DNA of 64,000 bases from Kribbella kalugense (GTDB taxonomy: Bacteria; Actinomycetota; Actinomycetes; Propionibacteriales; Kribbellaceae). Numbering within the stretch: the first letter of the stretch is position 1; every line of letters begins with the position of its first letter. The stretch covers positions 62,001 through 126,000 of the forward strand of contig NZ_SODF01000004.1 in the NCBI RefSeq assembly GCF_004365875.1, read 5' to 3'. The position numbers were made by a program, and so were the translations under genes. This document shows positions 41,426 through 50,099 of this stretch, one piece after another. The notes beneath the pieces were generated by a model. The model saw only the letters and a list, made by a program, of their open reading frames with translations, searched no databases and was not told where the DNA came from.

Positions 41426-42828
41426 GGGCGCACGAGGCGGGCGCGCTGCACGCCGACATCGGCCACAAGGCTCCGCCGTGGCTGCGCGCGCCGCGGGACC
41501 CCAACGACCTGGTCACCTCGCTGTGGTCGCACACGGCGAAGAAGAACGCCGAAGGCGCCCTCGAGGTCGGCGGTGTCGACCTGCGGGAGCTGGTCGCCGA
41601 GCACGGCAGCCCGGCGTACGTGCTGGACGAGGAGGACTTCCGGATCCGGGCGCGCGCGTTCAAGCACGCCTTCAAGGACTTCGACGTCTACTACGCCGGC
41701 AAGGCCTTTCTCAGTACGACGATCGTCCGCTGGGTGATGGAGGAGGGCCTGAATCTCGACATCTGCAGCGGGGGAGAGCTCGCCGTCGCGCTGCGGGCCG
41801 GCGCGGACCCGAAGCGATTGGGGTTCCACGGCAACAACAAGTCCGAGTCCGAGCTGGCCCGCGCGCTCGACGCCGGTGTCGGCCGGATCGTCGTCGACTC
41901 GCAGTACGAGATCAGCCGGCTGATCGAGCTCGCGGCCGAGCGTAACGTCGTGGCGCCGGTGATGATCCGGGTCACTGCGGGCGTCGAGGCGCACACCCAC
42001 GCCTATATCGCGACCGCGCACGAGGACCAGAAGTTCGGCTTCTCGATCACCTCCGGCGCGGCCTTCGAAGCCGTTGCCCGGGTCAACGAAGCGCCCGAGC
42101 TCGAGCTGCTCGGCCTGCACTCGCATATCGGCTCGCAGATCTTCGACTCGTCCGGGTTCGAGGTGGCCGCGAAGCGCGTGATCGCCTTGCACGCAACGGT
42201 TTCCGAAGAGCTCGGCGTGGACATGCCCGAGCTCGACCTCGGCGGTGGATTCGGGATCGCGTACACCACTCAGGACGATCCGTCCGACCCGGCGCAGCTG
42301 GCCACCGAGATGGGCAAGATCGTCGAGCACGAGTGCCGCGCGTTCCAGGTCGACGTACCCAAGGTCTCGATCGAGCCCGGCCGCGCGATCGTCGGCCCGG
42401 CGATGTGCACGATCTACTCGGTCGGCACGGTCAAGGAGGTCGAGCTGGACGCCGGCGCCGCCCGGACCTACGTGTCCGTCGACGGCGGCATGAGCGACAA
42501 CATCCGCGCCGCGCTGTACGACGCCGACTACTCCTGCACGCTCGCCAACCGGTACTCCGACACCGAGCCGACCCTGGCCCGCGTCGTCGGTAAGCACTGC
42601 GAAGCCGGCGACATCATCGTGAAGGACGAGTTCCTCCCGTCCGACGTGCAGCCCGGTGACCTGATCGCCGTACCGGGCACCGGCGCGTACTGCCGGTCGA
42701 TGGCGAGCAACTACAACCACGTGCCGCGGCCACCGGTGATCGCGGTCAAGGACGGTCGGACGCGCGTCGTCGTACGCCGCGAGACCGAGGACGACCTGCT
42801 GGCACTGGACATGGGGGTTGACGAATGA
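41422..42828 (+). CDS. lysA: diaminopimelate decarboxylase
   Basis: This 468-aa PLP enzyme makes L-lysine from meso-diaminopimelate. The cofactor lysine is K94 in YYAGKAFLST. Other family motifs are GVGRIVVDSQYEISRL, GLHSHIGSQIFD, the PLP phosphate site ELDLGGGFGIAY, and VEPGRAIVGPAM-like IEPGRAIVG. The N-terminal extension of about 40 residues is normal in actinobacteria. Overlaps with argS and hom (ATGA) imply one transcript. Confidence 0.97.
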   Translation: MRAHEAGALHADIGHKAPPWLRAPRDPNDLVTSLWSHTAKKNAEGALEVGGVDLRELVAEHGSPAYVLDEEDFRIRARAFKHAFKDFDVYYAGKAFLSTTIVRWVMEEGLNLDICSGGELAVALRAGADPKRLGFHGNNKSESELARALDAGVGRIVVDSQYEISRLIELAAERNVVAPVMIRVTAGVEAHTHAYIATAHEDQKFGFSITSGAAFEAVARVNEAPELELLGLHSHIGSQIFDSSGFEVAAKRVIALHATVSEELGVDMPELDLGGGFGIAYTTQDDPSDPAQLATEMGKIVEHECRAFQVDVPKVSIEPGRAIVGPAMCTIYSVGTVKEVELDAGAARTYVSVDGGMSDNIRAALYDADYSCTLANRYSDTEPTLARVVGKHCEAGDIIVKDEFLPSDVQPGDLIAVPGTGAYCRSMASNYNHVPRPPVIAVKDGRTRVVVRRETEDDLLALDMGVDE

Positions 42829-44120
42829 AGGACGACAAACCTCTGAAGGTAGGCCTGCTCGGTTGTGGCGTGGTCGGCACCGAGGTGGTGCGGATCCTGA
42901 CCGAGCAGGCGGACCATCTGGCGGCCCGTGTCGGCGCCCGGCTGGAGATCGCCGGCATCGCGGTACGACGGGCCGGCCGGGAGCGCGACATCGCCGTCGA
43001 CCCGGCCCTGATCACGACCGACGCGCAGGCGCTGGTTTCGCGCGGCGACCTGGATCTGGTGATCGAGGTGATCGGCGGCCTCGAGCCTGCCCGCAGCCTG
43101 ATCCTGACCGCGCTCGAGCACGGCGCCTCCGTCGTCACGGCGAACAAGGCGTTGCTGGCCGAGGACGGTCCGACGCTGTTCGCGGCCGCGGAGAAGTACG
43201 AGCGCGACCTGTACTTCGAGGCCGCGGTGGCCGGCGCGATCCCGATCCTGCGGCCGCTGCGCGAGTCGCTCGCCGGTGACGACGTGATCCGGGTGATGGG
43301 CATCGTCAACGGCACGACGAACTTCATCCTCGACAAGATGGACACCACCGGCGCCGGCTTCGACGAGGCGCTCGAGGAGGCTCAGGCCCTCGGGTACGCC
43401 GAGGCCGACCCGACCGCGGACATCGAGGGTTTCGACGCGGCCGCGAAGGCCGCGCTGCTGGCCAGCCTGGCATTCCACACCCGGGTCTCGATCGCCGACG
43501 TACACCGCGAGGGCATCACCGAGGTGACCGCGACCGACATCGCGTCGGCTCGCGAGATGGGCTGTGTGGTGAAGTCGCTGGCGATCTGCGAGCTGGACGA
43601 GGCCACCGACTCGGTCAGCGCCCGGGTGTATCCGGCGATGATTCCGGTCACGCATCCGTTGGCCAGTGTTCGGGACGCGTACAACGCGGTTTTCGTCGAA
43701 AGCAAGGCAGCCGGACGGCTGATGTTCTATGGTCGTGGTGCCGGCGGCGCCCCGACGGCCAGTGCCGTCCTCGGGGATCTGGTCTCCGCCGCGCGCAACC
43801 GGCTCAAGGGCGTGCCGGGGGTCGGCGAGTCGTCGTACACCCAGCGGGCCGTGCGGCCGATGGGCGACGCGATGACCCGCTACCACGTGTCGCTGGACGT
43901 GGCCGACAAGGCCGGTGTGCTGGCGGCGGTTGCCTTGGCCTTCGCGGAGCACGACGTGTCGATCCAGACCGTCCGCCAGGAAGGCCGTGGCAGTGATGCG
44001 CAGTTGGTGGTGGTCACCCACACCGCGACCGACGCCGCGTTGTCCGCGACCGTGGAGTCCCTGCGCGACATGGACACCGTTCGGGAAGTCAGCAGTGTGA
44101 TGCGGGTAGAAGGCGAGTAA
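42825..44120 (+). CDS. hom: homoserine dehydrogenase
   Basis: This 431-aa enzyme reduces aspartate semialdehyde to homoserine. The Rossmann motif is VGLLGCGVVGTEVVRIL; VVTANKALLAEDG and MGIVNGTTNFILDKM are family signatures; the catalytic Lys is in the GFDAAAKAALLASL region. A C-terminal ACT domain (about residues 350-431, HVSLDVADKAGVLAAVALAF) is the likely site of threonine feedback. It is followed 4 nt later by thrC. Confidence 0.97.
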   Translation: MKDDKPLKVGLLGCGVVGTEVVRILTEQADHLAARVGARLEIAGIAVRRAGRERDIAVDPALITTDAQALVSRGDLDLVIEVIGGLEPARSLILTALEHGASVVTANKALLAEDGPTLFAAAEKYERDLYFEAAVAGAIPILRPLRESLAGDDVIRVMGIVNGTTNFILDKMDTTGAGFDEALEEAQALGYAEADPTADIEGFDAAAKAALLASLAFHTRVSIADVHREGITEVTATDIASAREMGCVVKSLAICELDEATDSVSARVYPAMIPVTHPLASVRDAYNAVFVESKAAGRLMFYGRGAGGAPTASAVLGDLVSAARNRLKGVPGVGESSYTQRAVRPMGDAMTRYHVSLDVADKAGVLAAVALAFAEHDVSIQTVRQEGRGSDAQLVVVTHTATDAALSATVESLRDMDTVREVSSVMRVEGE

Positions 44121-44124
44121 TTCA

Positions 44125-45189
44125 ATGGTTCACCAGTGGCGTGGCGTGATCGAGGAATACCGTGACCGGTTGCCGGTGTCGGCCGACACCCCGGTCGTCA
44201 CGCTCGGCGAGGGCGGTACGCCGCTGGTGGCCGCGCAGTGGCTGAGCGAGCAGACCGGTTGCGAGGTCTGGCTCAAGGTCGAGGGCAACAACCCGACCGG
44301 CTCGTTCAAGGACCGCGGCATGACGGTGGCGATCTCGCTCGCCGCCCAGGCCGGCGACAAGGCAGTCGTCTGCGCCTCGACGGGCAACACCTCGGCGTCA
44401 GCAGCGGCGTACGCCGTTCGTGCCGGGCTGACCCCGCTCGTGCTGATCCCGGCCGGCCGGATCGCGAAGGGCAAACTGGCCCAGGCGGTCGTGCACGGCG
44501 CCAAGCTGGTGCAGATCGACGGCGGGTTCGACGACTGTCTGCGGATCGTCCGCGAGCTCGGCAAGCACTACCCGGTCGCCCTGGTGAACTCGGTGAACCC
44601 GGTCCGCCTGGAAGGGCAGAAGACCGCGGCCTTCGAGGTGTGCGACGCGCTCGGCGATGCGCCCGATCTGCATGTCCTCCCGGTCGGCAACGCGGGCAAC
44701 ATCGCGGCGTACTGGAAGGGATATCAGGAGTACGCCAAGGACAAGCTCGCGACCCGGACTCCGCACATGTGGGGTTTCCAGGCCGAAGGCGCGGCGCCGA
44801 TCGTGCGCGGTGCGATCGTCGAGAAGCCGGACACCGCGGCGACCGCGATCCGGGTCGGGAACCCGGCGTCCTGGACGCTGGCCGAGGCCGCGCGGGACGA
44901 GTCCGGCGGCCGGATCGAGATGGTCACCGACGAGCAGATCCTGACCGCACAGCGTGAGCTCGCCGCCCGCGAAGGCGTCTTCGTCGAGCCGGCCTCGGCT
45001 GCTGGGGTCGCCGGTCTGCTGCACGCCAAGGCGCAGGGCTGGCTGCCCGGCGGCTCGACCATCGTCATCACCGTCACCGGCCACGGCTTGAAGGACATCG
45101 ACACCGCGCTCGAGCACAGCACCGTCGATGAGTCACCGGTCACACCGCCCGATACCGACGCCGTCGCCCGCGTCGCCGGCCTCGCCTGA
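44125..45189 (+). CDS. thrC: threonine synthase
   Basis: This 354-aa PLP enzyme converts O-phosphohomoserine to threonine. The Schiff-base lysine is K62 in NPTGSFKDRGMTVAI. The PLP phosphate loop is VLPVGNAGNIAAYWKGY, and VCASTGNTSASAAAYA is also characteristic. Its length is that of the short bacterial type. It sits between hom and thrB, with gaps of 4 and 11 nt. Confidence 0.97.
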   Translation: MVHQWRGVIEEYRDRLPVSADTPVVTLGEGGTPLVAAQWLSEQTGCEVWLKVEGNNPTGSFKDRGMTVAISLAAQAGDKAVVCASTGNTSASAAAYAVRAGLTPLVLIPAGRIAKGKLAQAVVHGAKLVQIDGGFDDCLRIVRELGKHYPVALVNSVNPVRLEGQKTAAFEVCDALGDAPDLHVLPVGNAGNIAAYWKGYQEYAKDKLATRTPHMWGFQAEGAAPIVRGAIVEKPDTAATAIRVGNPASWTLAEAARDESGGRIEMVTDEQILTAQRELAAREGVFVEPASAAGVAGLLHAKAQGWLPGGSTIVITVTGHGLKDIDTALEHSTVDESPVTPPDTDAVARVAGLA

Positions 45190-45200
45190 CGGGTCGGGCC

Positions 45201-46145
45201 ATGGGAGACCACAAGGCATGTGATCAGGTCCGGGTCCGCGTTCCCGCGACGAGCGCCAACCTCGGCCCGGGCTTCGACGCCTTCGGCCTCGCGCTCGCGT
45301 TGTACGACGACCTGGTGGTGACGCCTGGCGGGACGGGCGTCACGGTGCAGGTGAGCGGATTCGGCGAAGGCGAAGTACCGCTGGACGAGACGCATCTGGT
45401 GGTGCAGGCGATCCGGGCCGGCCTCGAGGCTTTGGGTGCTCCGGTGCCCGGATTCACCTTGCGGTGTGAGAACCGGATTCCGCATGGTCGTGGGCTCGGT
45501 TCGTCGTCTGCTGCGATCGTCGGAGGGCTTGCGGCGGCGTACGCGTTGGCCGACGAACCGATCGATCGGGAGCGCCTCGTCGTACTGGCGAACGAGCTCG
45601 AAGGGCATCCCGACAACGTCGCGGCTGCTGCGCTCGGTGGCTTCACAATCGCTTGGATGGAAGGCGCCGAGTCGATTGAAGGGCGGGGCCGTGCGCTGCG
45701 GTTGGAACCGGCGGACGGATTGGCTGCGGTTGCTTATGTACCGGACAATCGCGTGCTGACCAAGGAGGCGCGCGGACTGCTGCCGAGCGTTGTTTCCCAC
45801 ATCGATGCGGCGGCGAACGCAGGCAAGGCCGCGTTGCTCGTTGCGGCGATGACCGGCCGGCCCGAGTTGCTGCTGACCGCGACCGAAGATCGGTTGCACC
45901 AGGAGTACCGCGAACCGGCGATGCCCGAGAGCCTCGCGCTGGTGCACAAACTGCGGGGGAGCGGGCTGGCCGCGATCGTCAGCGGCGCCGGTCCGACGGT
46001 CGCCGTGCTGGGTGGTCATGACAGCAAGAGCGCAGGTCAGAGCACTTTCTTCCGGGGTACGCCGGACCCGCCGGACGGCTGGACGAAGTACGAACTGGCG
46101 ATCGATCCAGTCGGCGTACAGGTCTGGTCGATGGAATCCGGCTGA
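45201..46145 (+). CDS. thrB: homoserine kinase
   Basis: This 314-aa GHMP kinase phosphorylates homoserine. Motif 1 is RVPATSANLGPGFDAFGLAL, the ATP-binding motif 2 is IPHGRGLGSSSAAIVGGLAA, and the C-terminal motif 3 is LAAIVSGAGPTVAVL. It is the last gene of the argS-thrB operon. About 330 nt separate it from rho. Confidence 0.97.
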   Translation: MGDHKACDQVRVRVPATSANLGPGFDAFGLALALYDDLVVTPGGTGVTVQVSGFGEGEVPLDETHLVVQAIRAGLEALGAPVPGFTLRCENRIPHGRGLGSSSAAIVGGLAAAYALADEPIDRERLVVLANELEGHPDNVAAAALGGFTIAWMEGAESIEGRGRALRLEPADGLAAVAYVPDNRVLTKEARGLLPSVVSHIDAAANAGKAALLVAAMTGRPELLLTATEDRLHQEYREPAMPESLALVHKLRGSGLAAIVSGAGPTVAVLGGHDSKSAGQSTFFRGTPDPPDGWTKYELAIDPVGVQVWSMESG

Positions 46146-46471
46146 TTTCGGGAATCGTTCGGCTCTGACACGCGTTGTACCCCTCGAGTCATCCGGACGA
46201 CCCATAGTGGTGCTAGTCTCGGACTCACCCGATCCCCTCCAGGTGATCGGTGAACTCTCGTCACGATCCGGGCTGTGCTCCCGGCACCCTGTGTTGTGTG
46301 GCGACCCTCCTGTGGATGTGACCTTGCGCCGCCTGCGTCGGAGATGTCCTGGGGGACTCAGATCGAGCGAGAGCCTCTCGTACCCCACGTGCCCGTTGTG
46401 CGGTCGTGGGCGATTGAAACTGGTCGATGAGCCGTGTCGGACATCGACGATCCGTGTGGGAAGGACCTCAC
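46146..46471 (+). promoter_or_regulatory. rho upstream region with probable long leader
   Basis: These 326 bases carry no gene. TGCTAGTCT near 46211-46219 is an extended -10-like box, which would give a rho leader of about 245 nt. Possible hairpins are GATCGGTGA with TCACGATC (46245-46268) and CCGGG-N7-CCCGG (46268-46284). Long leaders allowing autogenous control are known for rho genes; here this is inference. Confidence 0.4.
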
Positions 46472-48619
46472 GTGACAGAAACTGTTGAAGCCTCCAGCGG
46501 AGACGCCGCGGCCACCGCCGCGCCGCGTCGCCGGAAAGCTGGCGGCGGCCTCGAAGGCATGCTGCTCCCCGAGCTCAAGCAGCTCGCCGGGACGCTCGGC
46601 ATCAAAGGCACCGGCGCTCTGCGCAAGGGCCAGCTGATCGAGGCGATCAAGGCCGCCCAGACCGGCGGGTCCACCGCCGGAGCCGCGGGCGGCTCGACCG
46701 GCGGTTCCCGGGCGAAGGCGACTCAGCCGACGCTCGACGAAGCTGCCGAGGCGCCGGTGGCCAAGACTGCGGCCAAGACCGCGGACAAGGCTGTAGAGGC
46801 GCCGGCCAAGCGCGAGGGCGGCAGCCGCCGGACCCGCGCCGCGGCCCAGAAAGACACTCAGAACGAAACGCCGCAGGACGGCGCGTCGCAGAACGGCGCT
46901 GCTCCTGAGGTGACGGCTCCGGCGACCGCTGTCGTCGAGGCGCCGGCCGCCGCGCAGAACGGCGTCGCCGAGCGGGCCGAGAGCTCCACCGAGGACCGTG
47001 GCGACAGCCAGCTCCGGACCCGGGAGCGGAACCGGGACAGCAACAACCGCGACCAGAACCGCGACCGCAACACCCAGACCCGGGACAACAACCGGGACGG
47101 TCAGCGCGACGGCCAGGGCAACCGCGACCGCAACAACCGCGAGAACCCGGCCGACCAGCGGAACCGCCAGGACCAGGGCGACCGCGCCAGCGACCGCAAC
47201 GCTGACCGGACTAACGACCGCAACAACGATCGCAACAGCGACCGGGGCGAGGACGGCGACGGCCGGCGCAGGCGTCGCCGGGGTCGTGACCGCGACCGTA
47301 ACAACCGGGACACCCCGACCAGCAGCCGCGACGGCGGTCGCGACACCGGTCGTGACAGTGTTCGTGACGGTGGCCGTGACGGCCGCGACAGTGGCCGGGA
47401 CAGCAACCGCAACCGCGGTCGTGGCGAGCGCTTCGACGCCGAGCCGACGATCAGCGAGGACGACGTACTCGTCCCGGCTGCCGGCATCCTCGACGTACTG
47501 GACAACTACGCGTTCGTCCGGACCAGCGGCTACCTGCCCGGCCCGAACGACGTGTACGTCGCCCTGTCGATGGTGAAGCGGTACGGCCTCCGCAAGGGTG
47601 ACGCGATCACCGGTGCGGTGAAGCAGCCGCAGGAGGGCGAGCGCAAGGAGAAGTTCAACCCGCTGGTCCGGATCGACACCGTGAACGGTGCCGACCCGGA
47701 GATCGCCAAGCAGCGGCAGGACTTCAACAAGCTCACCCCGCTGTACGCGACCGAGCGGCTCCGGCTGGAGACCGAGCCGGGGATCCTGACCACCCGGATC
47801 GTCGACATCGTCAGCCCGATCGGCAAGGGTCAGCGTGGCCTGATTGTTTCGCCGCCGAAGGCCGGTAAGACGATGGTGCTGCAGGCGCTCGCGAACGCGA
47901 TCACCACGAACAACCCCGAAGTACACCTGATGGTCGTGCTGGTGGACGAGCGGCCCGAAGAGGTCACCGACATGCAGCGGACGGTCAAGGGCGAGGTCAT
48001 CGCCTCGACGTTCGACCGGCCGGCCGACGACCACACCACGGTCGCGGAGTTGGCGATCGAGCGGGCCAAGCGGCTGGTCGAGCTCGGCCACGACGTCGTC
48101 GTACTGCTCGACTCGATCACCCGGCTGGGCCGTGCGTACAACATCGCGGCGCCGGCCAGCGGCCGGATCCTGTCCGGTGGTGTGGACTCGTCCGCGCTGT
48201 ACCCGCCGAAGCGGTTCTTCGGTGCGGCCCGGAACATCGAGGACGGCGGCTCGCTGACCATCCTCGCCACCGCGCTGATCGAAACCGGCTCGAAGATGGA
48301 CGAGGTGATCTTCGAGGAGTTCAAGGGCACCGGCAACATGGAGCTCCGGCTCCGCCGCGAGTTCGCCGACCGCCGGATCTTCCCGGCCATCGACGTGATC
48401 GCCTCCGGTACCCGCCGCGAGGAACTGCTGATGTCGAAGGACGAGACGCAGGTGGTGTGGAAGCTCCGCCGGGTCCTGTCCGCCCTGGACGGCCAGGCGG
48501 CGCTCGAACTGCTGATCGGCAAGCTCAAGGAGAGCAAGTCGAACATCGAGTTCCTGCTCCAGGTCAACAAGACCACCCCGTCGACCAGCACCGGCCACAG
48601 CACCGACAACGGCAACTGA
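46472..48619 (+). CDS. rho: transcription termination factor Rho with Arg/Asp/Asn-rich insertion
   Basis: This 715-aa Rho is far longer than the E. coli form. After a Rho N-terminal domain (LLPELKQLAGTLGIKGTGAL) comes an Ala/Thr-rich part and then an extremely Arg/Asp/Asn-rich, low-complexity segment encoded by about 47011-47436. The RNA-binding domain (TISEDDVLVPAAGILDVLDN) follows. The ATPase has the P-loop GLIVSPPKAGKTMVL, Walker B VVVLLDSITRLGRAYN and the EEFKGTGNMEL loop. Such insertions are known in actinobacterial Rho and aid RNA binding. GTG 46472 has GGAAGGA upstream. Confidence 0.96.
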   Translation: MTETVEASSGDAAATAAPRRRKAGGGLEGMLLPELKQLAGTLGIKGTGALRKGQLIEAIKAAQTGGSTAGAAGGSTGGSRAKATQPTLDEAAEAPVAKTAAKTADKAVEAPAKREGGSRRTRAAAQKDTQNETPQDGASQNGAAPEVTAPATAVVEAPAAAQNGVAERAESSTEDRGDSQLRTRERNRDSNNRDQNRDRNTQTRDNNRDGQRDGQGNRDRNNRENPADQRNRQDQGDRASDRNADRTNDRNNDRNSDRGEDGDGRRRRRRGRDRDRNNRDTPTSSRDGGRDTGRDSVRDGGRDGRDSGRDSNRNRGRGERFDAEPTISEDDVLVPAAGILDVLDNYAFVRTSGYLPGPNDVYVALSMVKRYGLRKGDAITGAVKQPQEGERKEKFNPLVRIDTVNGADPEIAKQRQDFNKLTPLYATERLRLETEPGILTTRIVDIVSPIGKGQRGLIVSPPKAGKTMVLQALANAITTNNPEVHLMVVLVDERPEEVTDMQRTVKGEVIASTFDRPADDHTTVAELAIERAKRLVELGHDVVVLLDSITRLGRAYNIAAPASGRILSGGVDSSALYPPKRFFGAARNIEDGGSLTILATALIETGSKMDEVIFEEFKGTGNMELRLRREFADRRIFPAIDVIASGTRREELLMSKDETQVVWKLRRVLSALDGQAALELLIGKLKESKSNIEFLLQVNKTTPSTSTGHSTDNGN

Positions 48620-48629
48620 CGCCTCGATT

Positions 48630-48661
48630 ACCAGTTTGCCGCCCTCGGGTGGCAAACTGGT
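48630..48661 (+). terminator. hairpin terminator after rho
   Basis: ACCAGTTTGCC and GGCAAACTGGT form an 11-bp stem, extended inside by GCC/GGT around a CTCG loop. The tail is T-poor, as often in actinobacteria. It separates rho from rpmE. Confidence 0.7.
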
Positions 48662-48726
48662 TGGTCGGTTCCGGTTCACGTTCGCGCCCGCGGGCGACCC
48701 GGGGCACCTGAACCTAGGAGACTGTT

Positions 48727-48933
48727 TTGAAGAGCGACATCCACCCGACGTACGTGGAGACCACGGTGACCTGCACCTGTGGCGCCTCGTTCAGCACGCG
48801 CTCGACCGCGGAGAACGGCGTGATTCACGCCGACGTGTGCTCGCAGTGCCACCCCTTCTACACCGGTAAGCAGAAGATCCTCGACACCGGTGGCCGGGTC
48901 GCCCGCTTCGAGAAGCGGTACGCCAAGAAGTAG
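48727..48933 (+). CDS. rpmE: 50S ribosomal protein L31, zinc-binding type
   Basis: This 68-aa L31 is of the C+ form. Cysteines sit in VTCTCG (C16, C18) and VCSQCHPFYTGKQK (C37, C40), the zinc site. It begins at a TTG codon with AGGAG upstream, and no ATG alternative exists. It lies between rho and prfA as in other actinobacteria, and is bounded by hairpins on both sides. Confidence 0.96.
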   Translation: MKSDIHPTYVETTVTCTCGASFSTRSTAENGVIHADVCSQCHPFYTGKQKILDTGGRVARFEKRYAKK

Positions 48934-48941
48934 CTTTCCTA

Positions 48942-48985
48942 CCGCGCGCCGGTCCCGCATGTTTGCGGCGACCGGCGCGCGGTTT
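48942..48985 (+). terminator. strong rho-independent terminator after rpmE
   Basis: CCGCGCGCCGGTC (48942-48954) pairs perfectly with GACCGGCGCGCGG (48970-48982), a 13-bp stem with a nested CCGCA/TGCGG hairpin in the loop. TTTGTGTTGT follows. Confidence 0.9.
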
Positions 48986-49022
48986 GTGTTGTCAGCCAGG
49001 TTCTTGAAGGGAGGAGTGCACG

Positions 49023-50099
49023 ATGTTCGAGGCAGTTGAGACACTCAAGGCCGAGTACGCCGAGCTGGAGCGACAGATGTCGGATCCGGAGCTGCACTCC
49101 GACCAGGCCAACGCCCGCCGGGTCGGCAAGCGGTACGCCGCGCTCGCTCCGGTGGTGCGCACGTACGACGAATGGCTGCAGACCGCCGGCGACATCGAGG
49201 CCGCGCGCGAGCTGGCGCACGAGGACCCGGCGTTCGCCGAGGAGGCCACCAAGCTGACCGCCCGTCGGGATGAGCTGGCCGAGAGGCTCCAGACGCTGCT
49301 GGTGCCGCGTGACCCCAACGACGACAAGGACGCGATCCTCGAGATCAAGGCGGGTGAGGGCGGCGACGAGTCCGCGCTGTTCGCGGGCGACCTGCTGAAG
49401 ATGTACCTGAAGTACGCCGAGTCGCAGCACTGGAAGACCGAGGTCCTCGACTCGGCCGAGTCCGACCTCGGTGGGTACAAGTCGATCACGGTCGCGGTGA
49501 AGGCGAAAGGTACGCCGGAGCCCGGCGAGGCGCCGTACGCGAAGCTGAAGTTCGAGGGCGGCGTGCACCGGGTCCAGCGGGTGCCGGTGACCGAGTCGCA
49601 GGGCCGGATCCACACCTCCGCGGCCGGCGTACTCGTGCTGCCGGAGGCCGAGGACGTCGACGTCGAGATCGACCCGAACGACCTGCGGATCGACGTGTTC
49701 CGCTCGTCCGGTCCGGGCGGTCAGAGCGTCAACACGACCGACTCCGCGGTCCGGATCACCCACCTCCCGACCGGCATCGTGGTCTCGATGCAGAACGAGA
49801 AGTCCCAGCTGCAGAACCGCGAACAGGCCATGCGGGTGCTGCGTTCCCGCCTGCTCGCCGCGGCCCAGGAGGCGGCCGATCAGGAGGCGTCAGACGCTCG
49901 CCGGCTGCAGATCCGGACCGTCGACCGGTCGGAGCGGGTCCGCACCTACAACTTCCCGGAGAACCGCTTCTCCGACCACCGCGTCGGCTACAAGGCCCAC
50001 AACCTCGACCAGGTCCTCAGCGGCGAACTCGAGCCGGTCATCCAGGCCCTGACCGACGCCGACCTCACCGCCCGCCTCGAGGCCGTCGAGTCCCAATGA
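49023..50099 (+). CDS. prfA: peptide chain release factor 1
   Basis: This 358-aa RF1 recognises UAG and UAA. The codon-reading loop is VQRVPVTESQGRIHTS with the PxT tripeptide PVT. The GGQ loop is RSSGPGGQSVNTTDSAVRI. Other parts, such as ILEIKAGEGGDESALFAGDL, are standard. It is translationally coupled to prmC (ATGA), whose product methylates the GGQ glutamine. Confidence 0.97.
   Translation: MFEAVETLKAEYAELERQMSDPELHSDQANARRVGKRYAALAPVVRTYDEWLQTAGDIEAARELAHEDPAFAEEATKLTARRDELAERLQTLLVPRDPNDDKDAILEIKAGEGGDESALFAGDLLKMYLKYAESQHWKTEVLDSAESDLGGYKSITVAVKAKGTPEPGEAPYAKLKFEGGVHRVQRVPVTESQGRIHTSAAGVLVLPEAEDVDVEIDPNDLRIDVFRSSGPGGQSVNTTDSAVRITHLPTGIVVSMQNEKSQLQNREQAMRVLRSRLLAAAQEAADQEASDARRLQIRTVDRSERVRTYNFPENRFSDHRVGYKAHNLDQVLSGELEPVIQALTDADLTARLEAVESQ

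Noticed and set aside
47011..47436. Repeat array resembling a CRISPR
   Set aside because: The repetition is codon-level (Arg/Asp/Asn) inside the rho frame, without spacers or constant repeat units.
46358..48679. 773-aa open frame antisense to rho
   Set aside because: It mirrors the rho coding sequence; its Val/Ala/Arg composition arises from GC-rich codons read backwards, and no start signal or domain is present.
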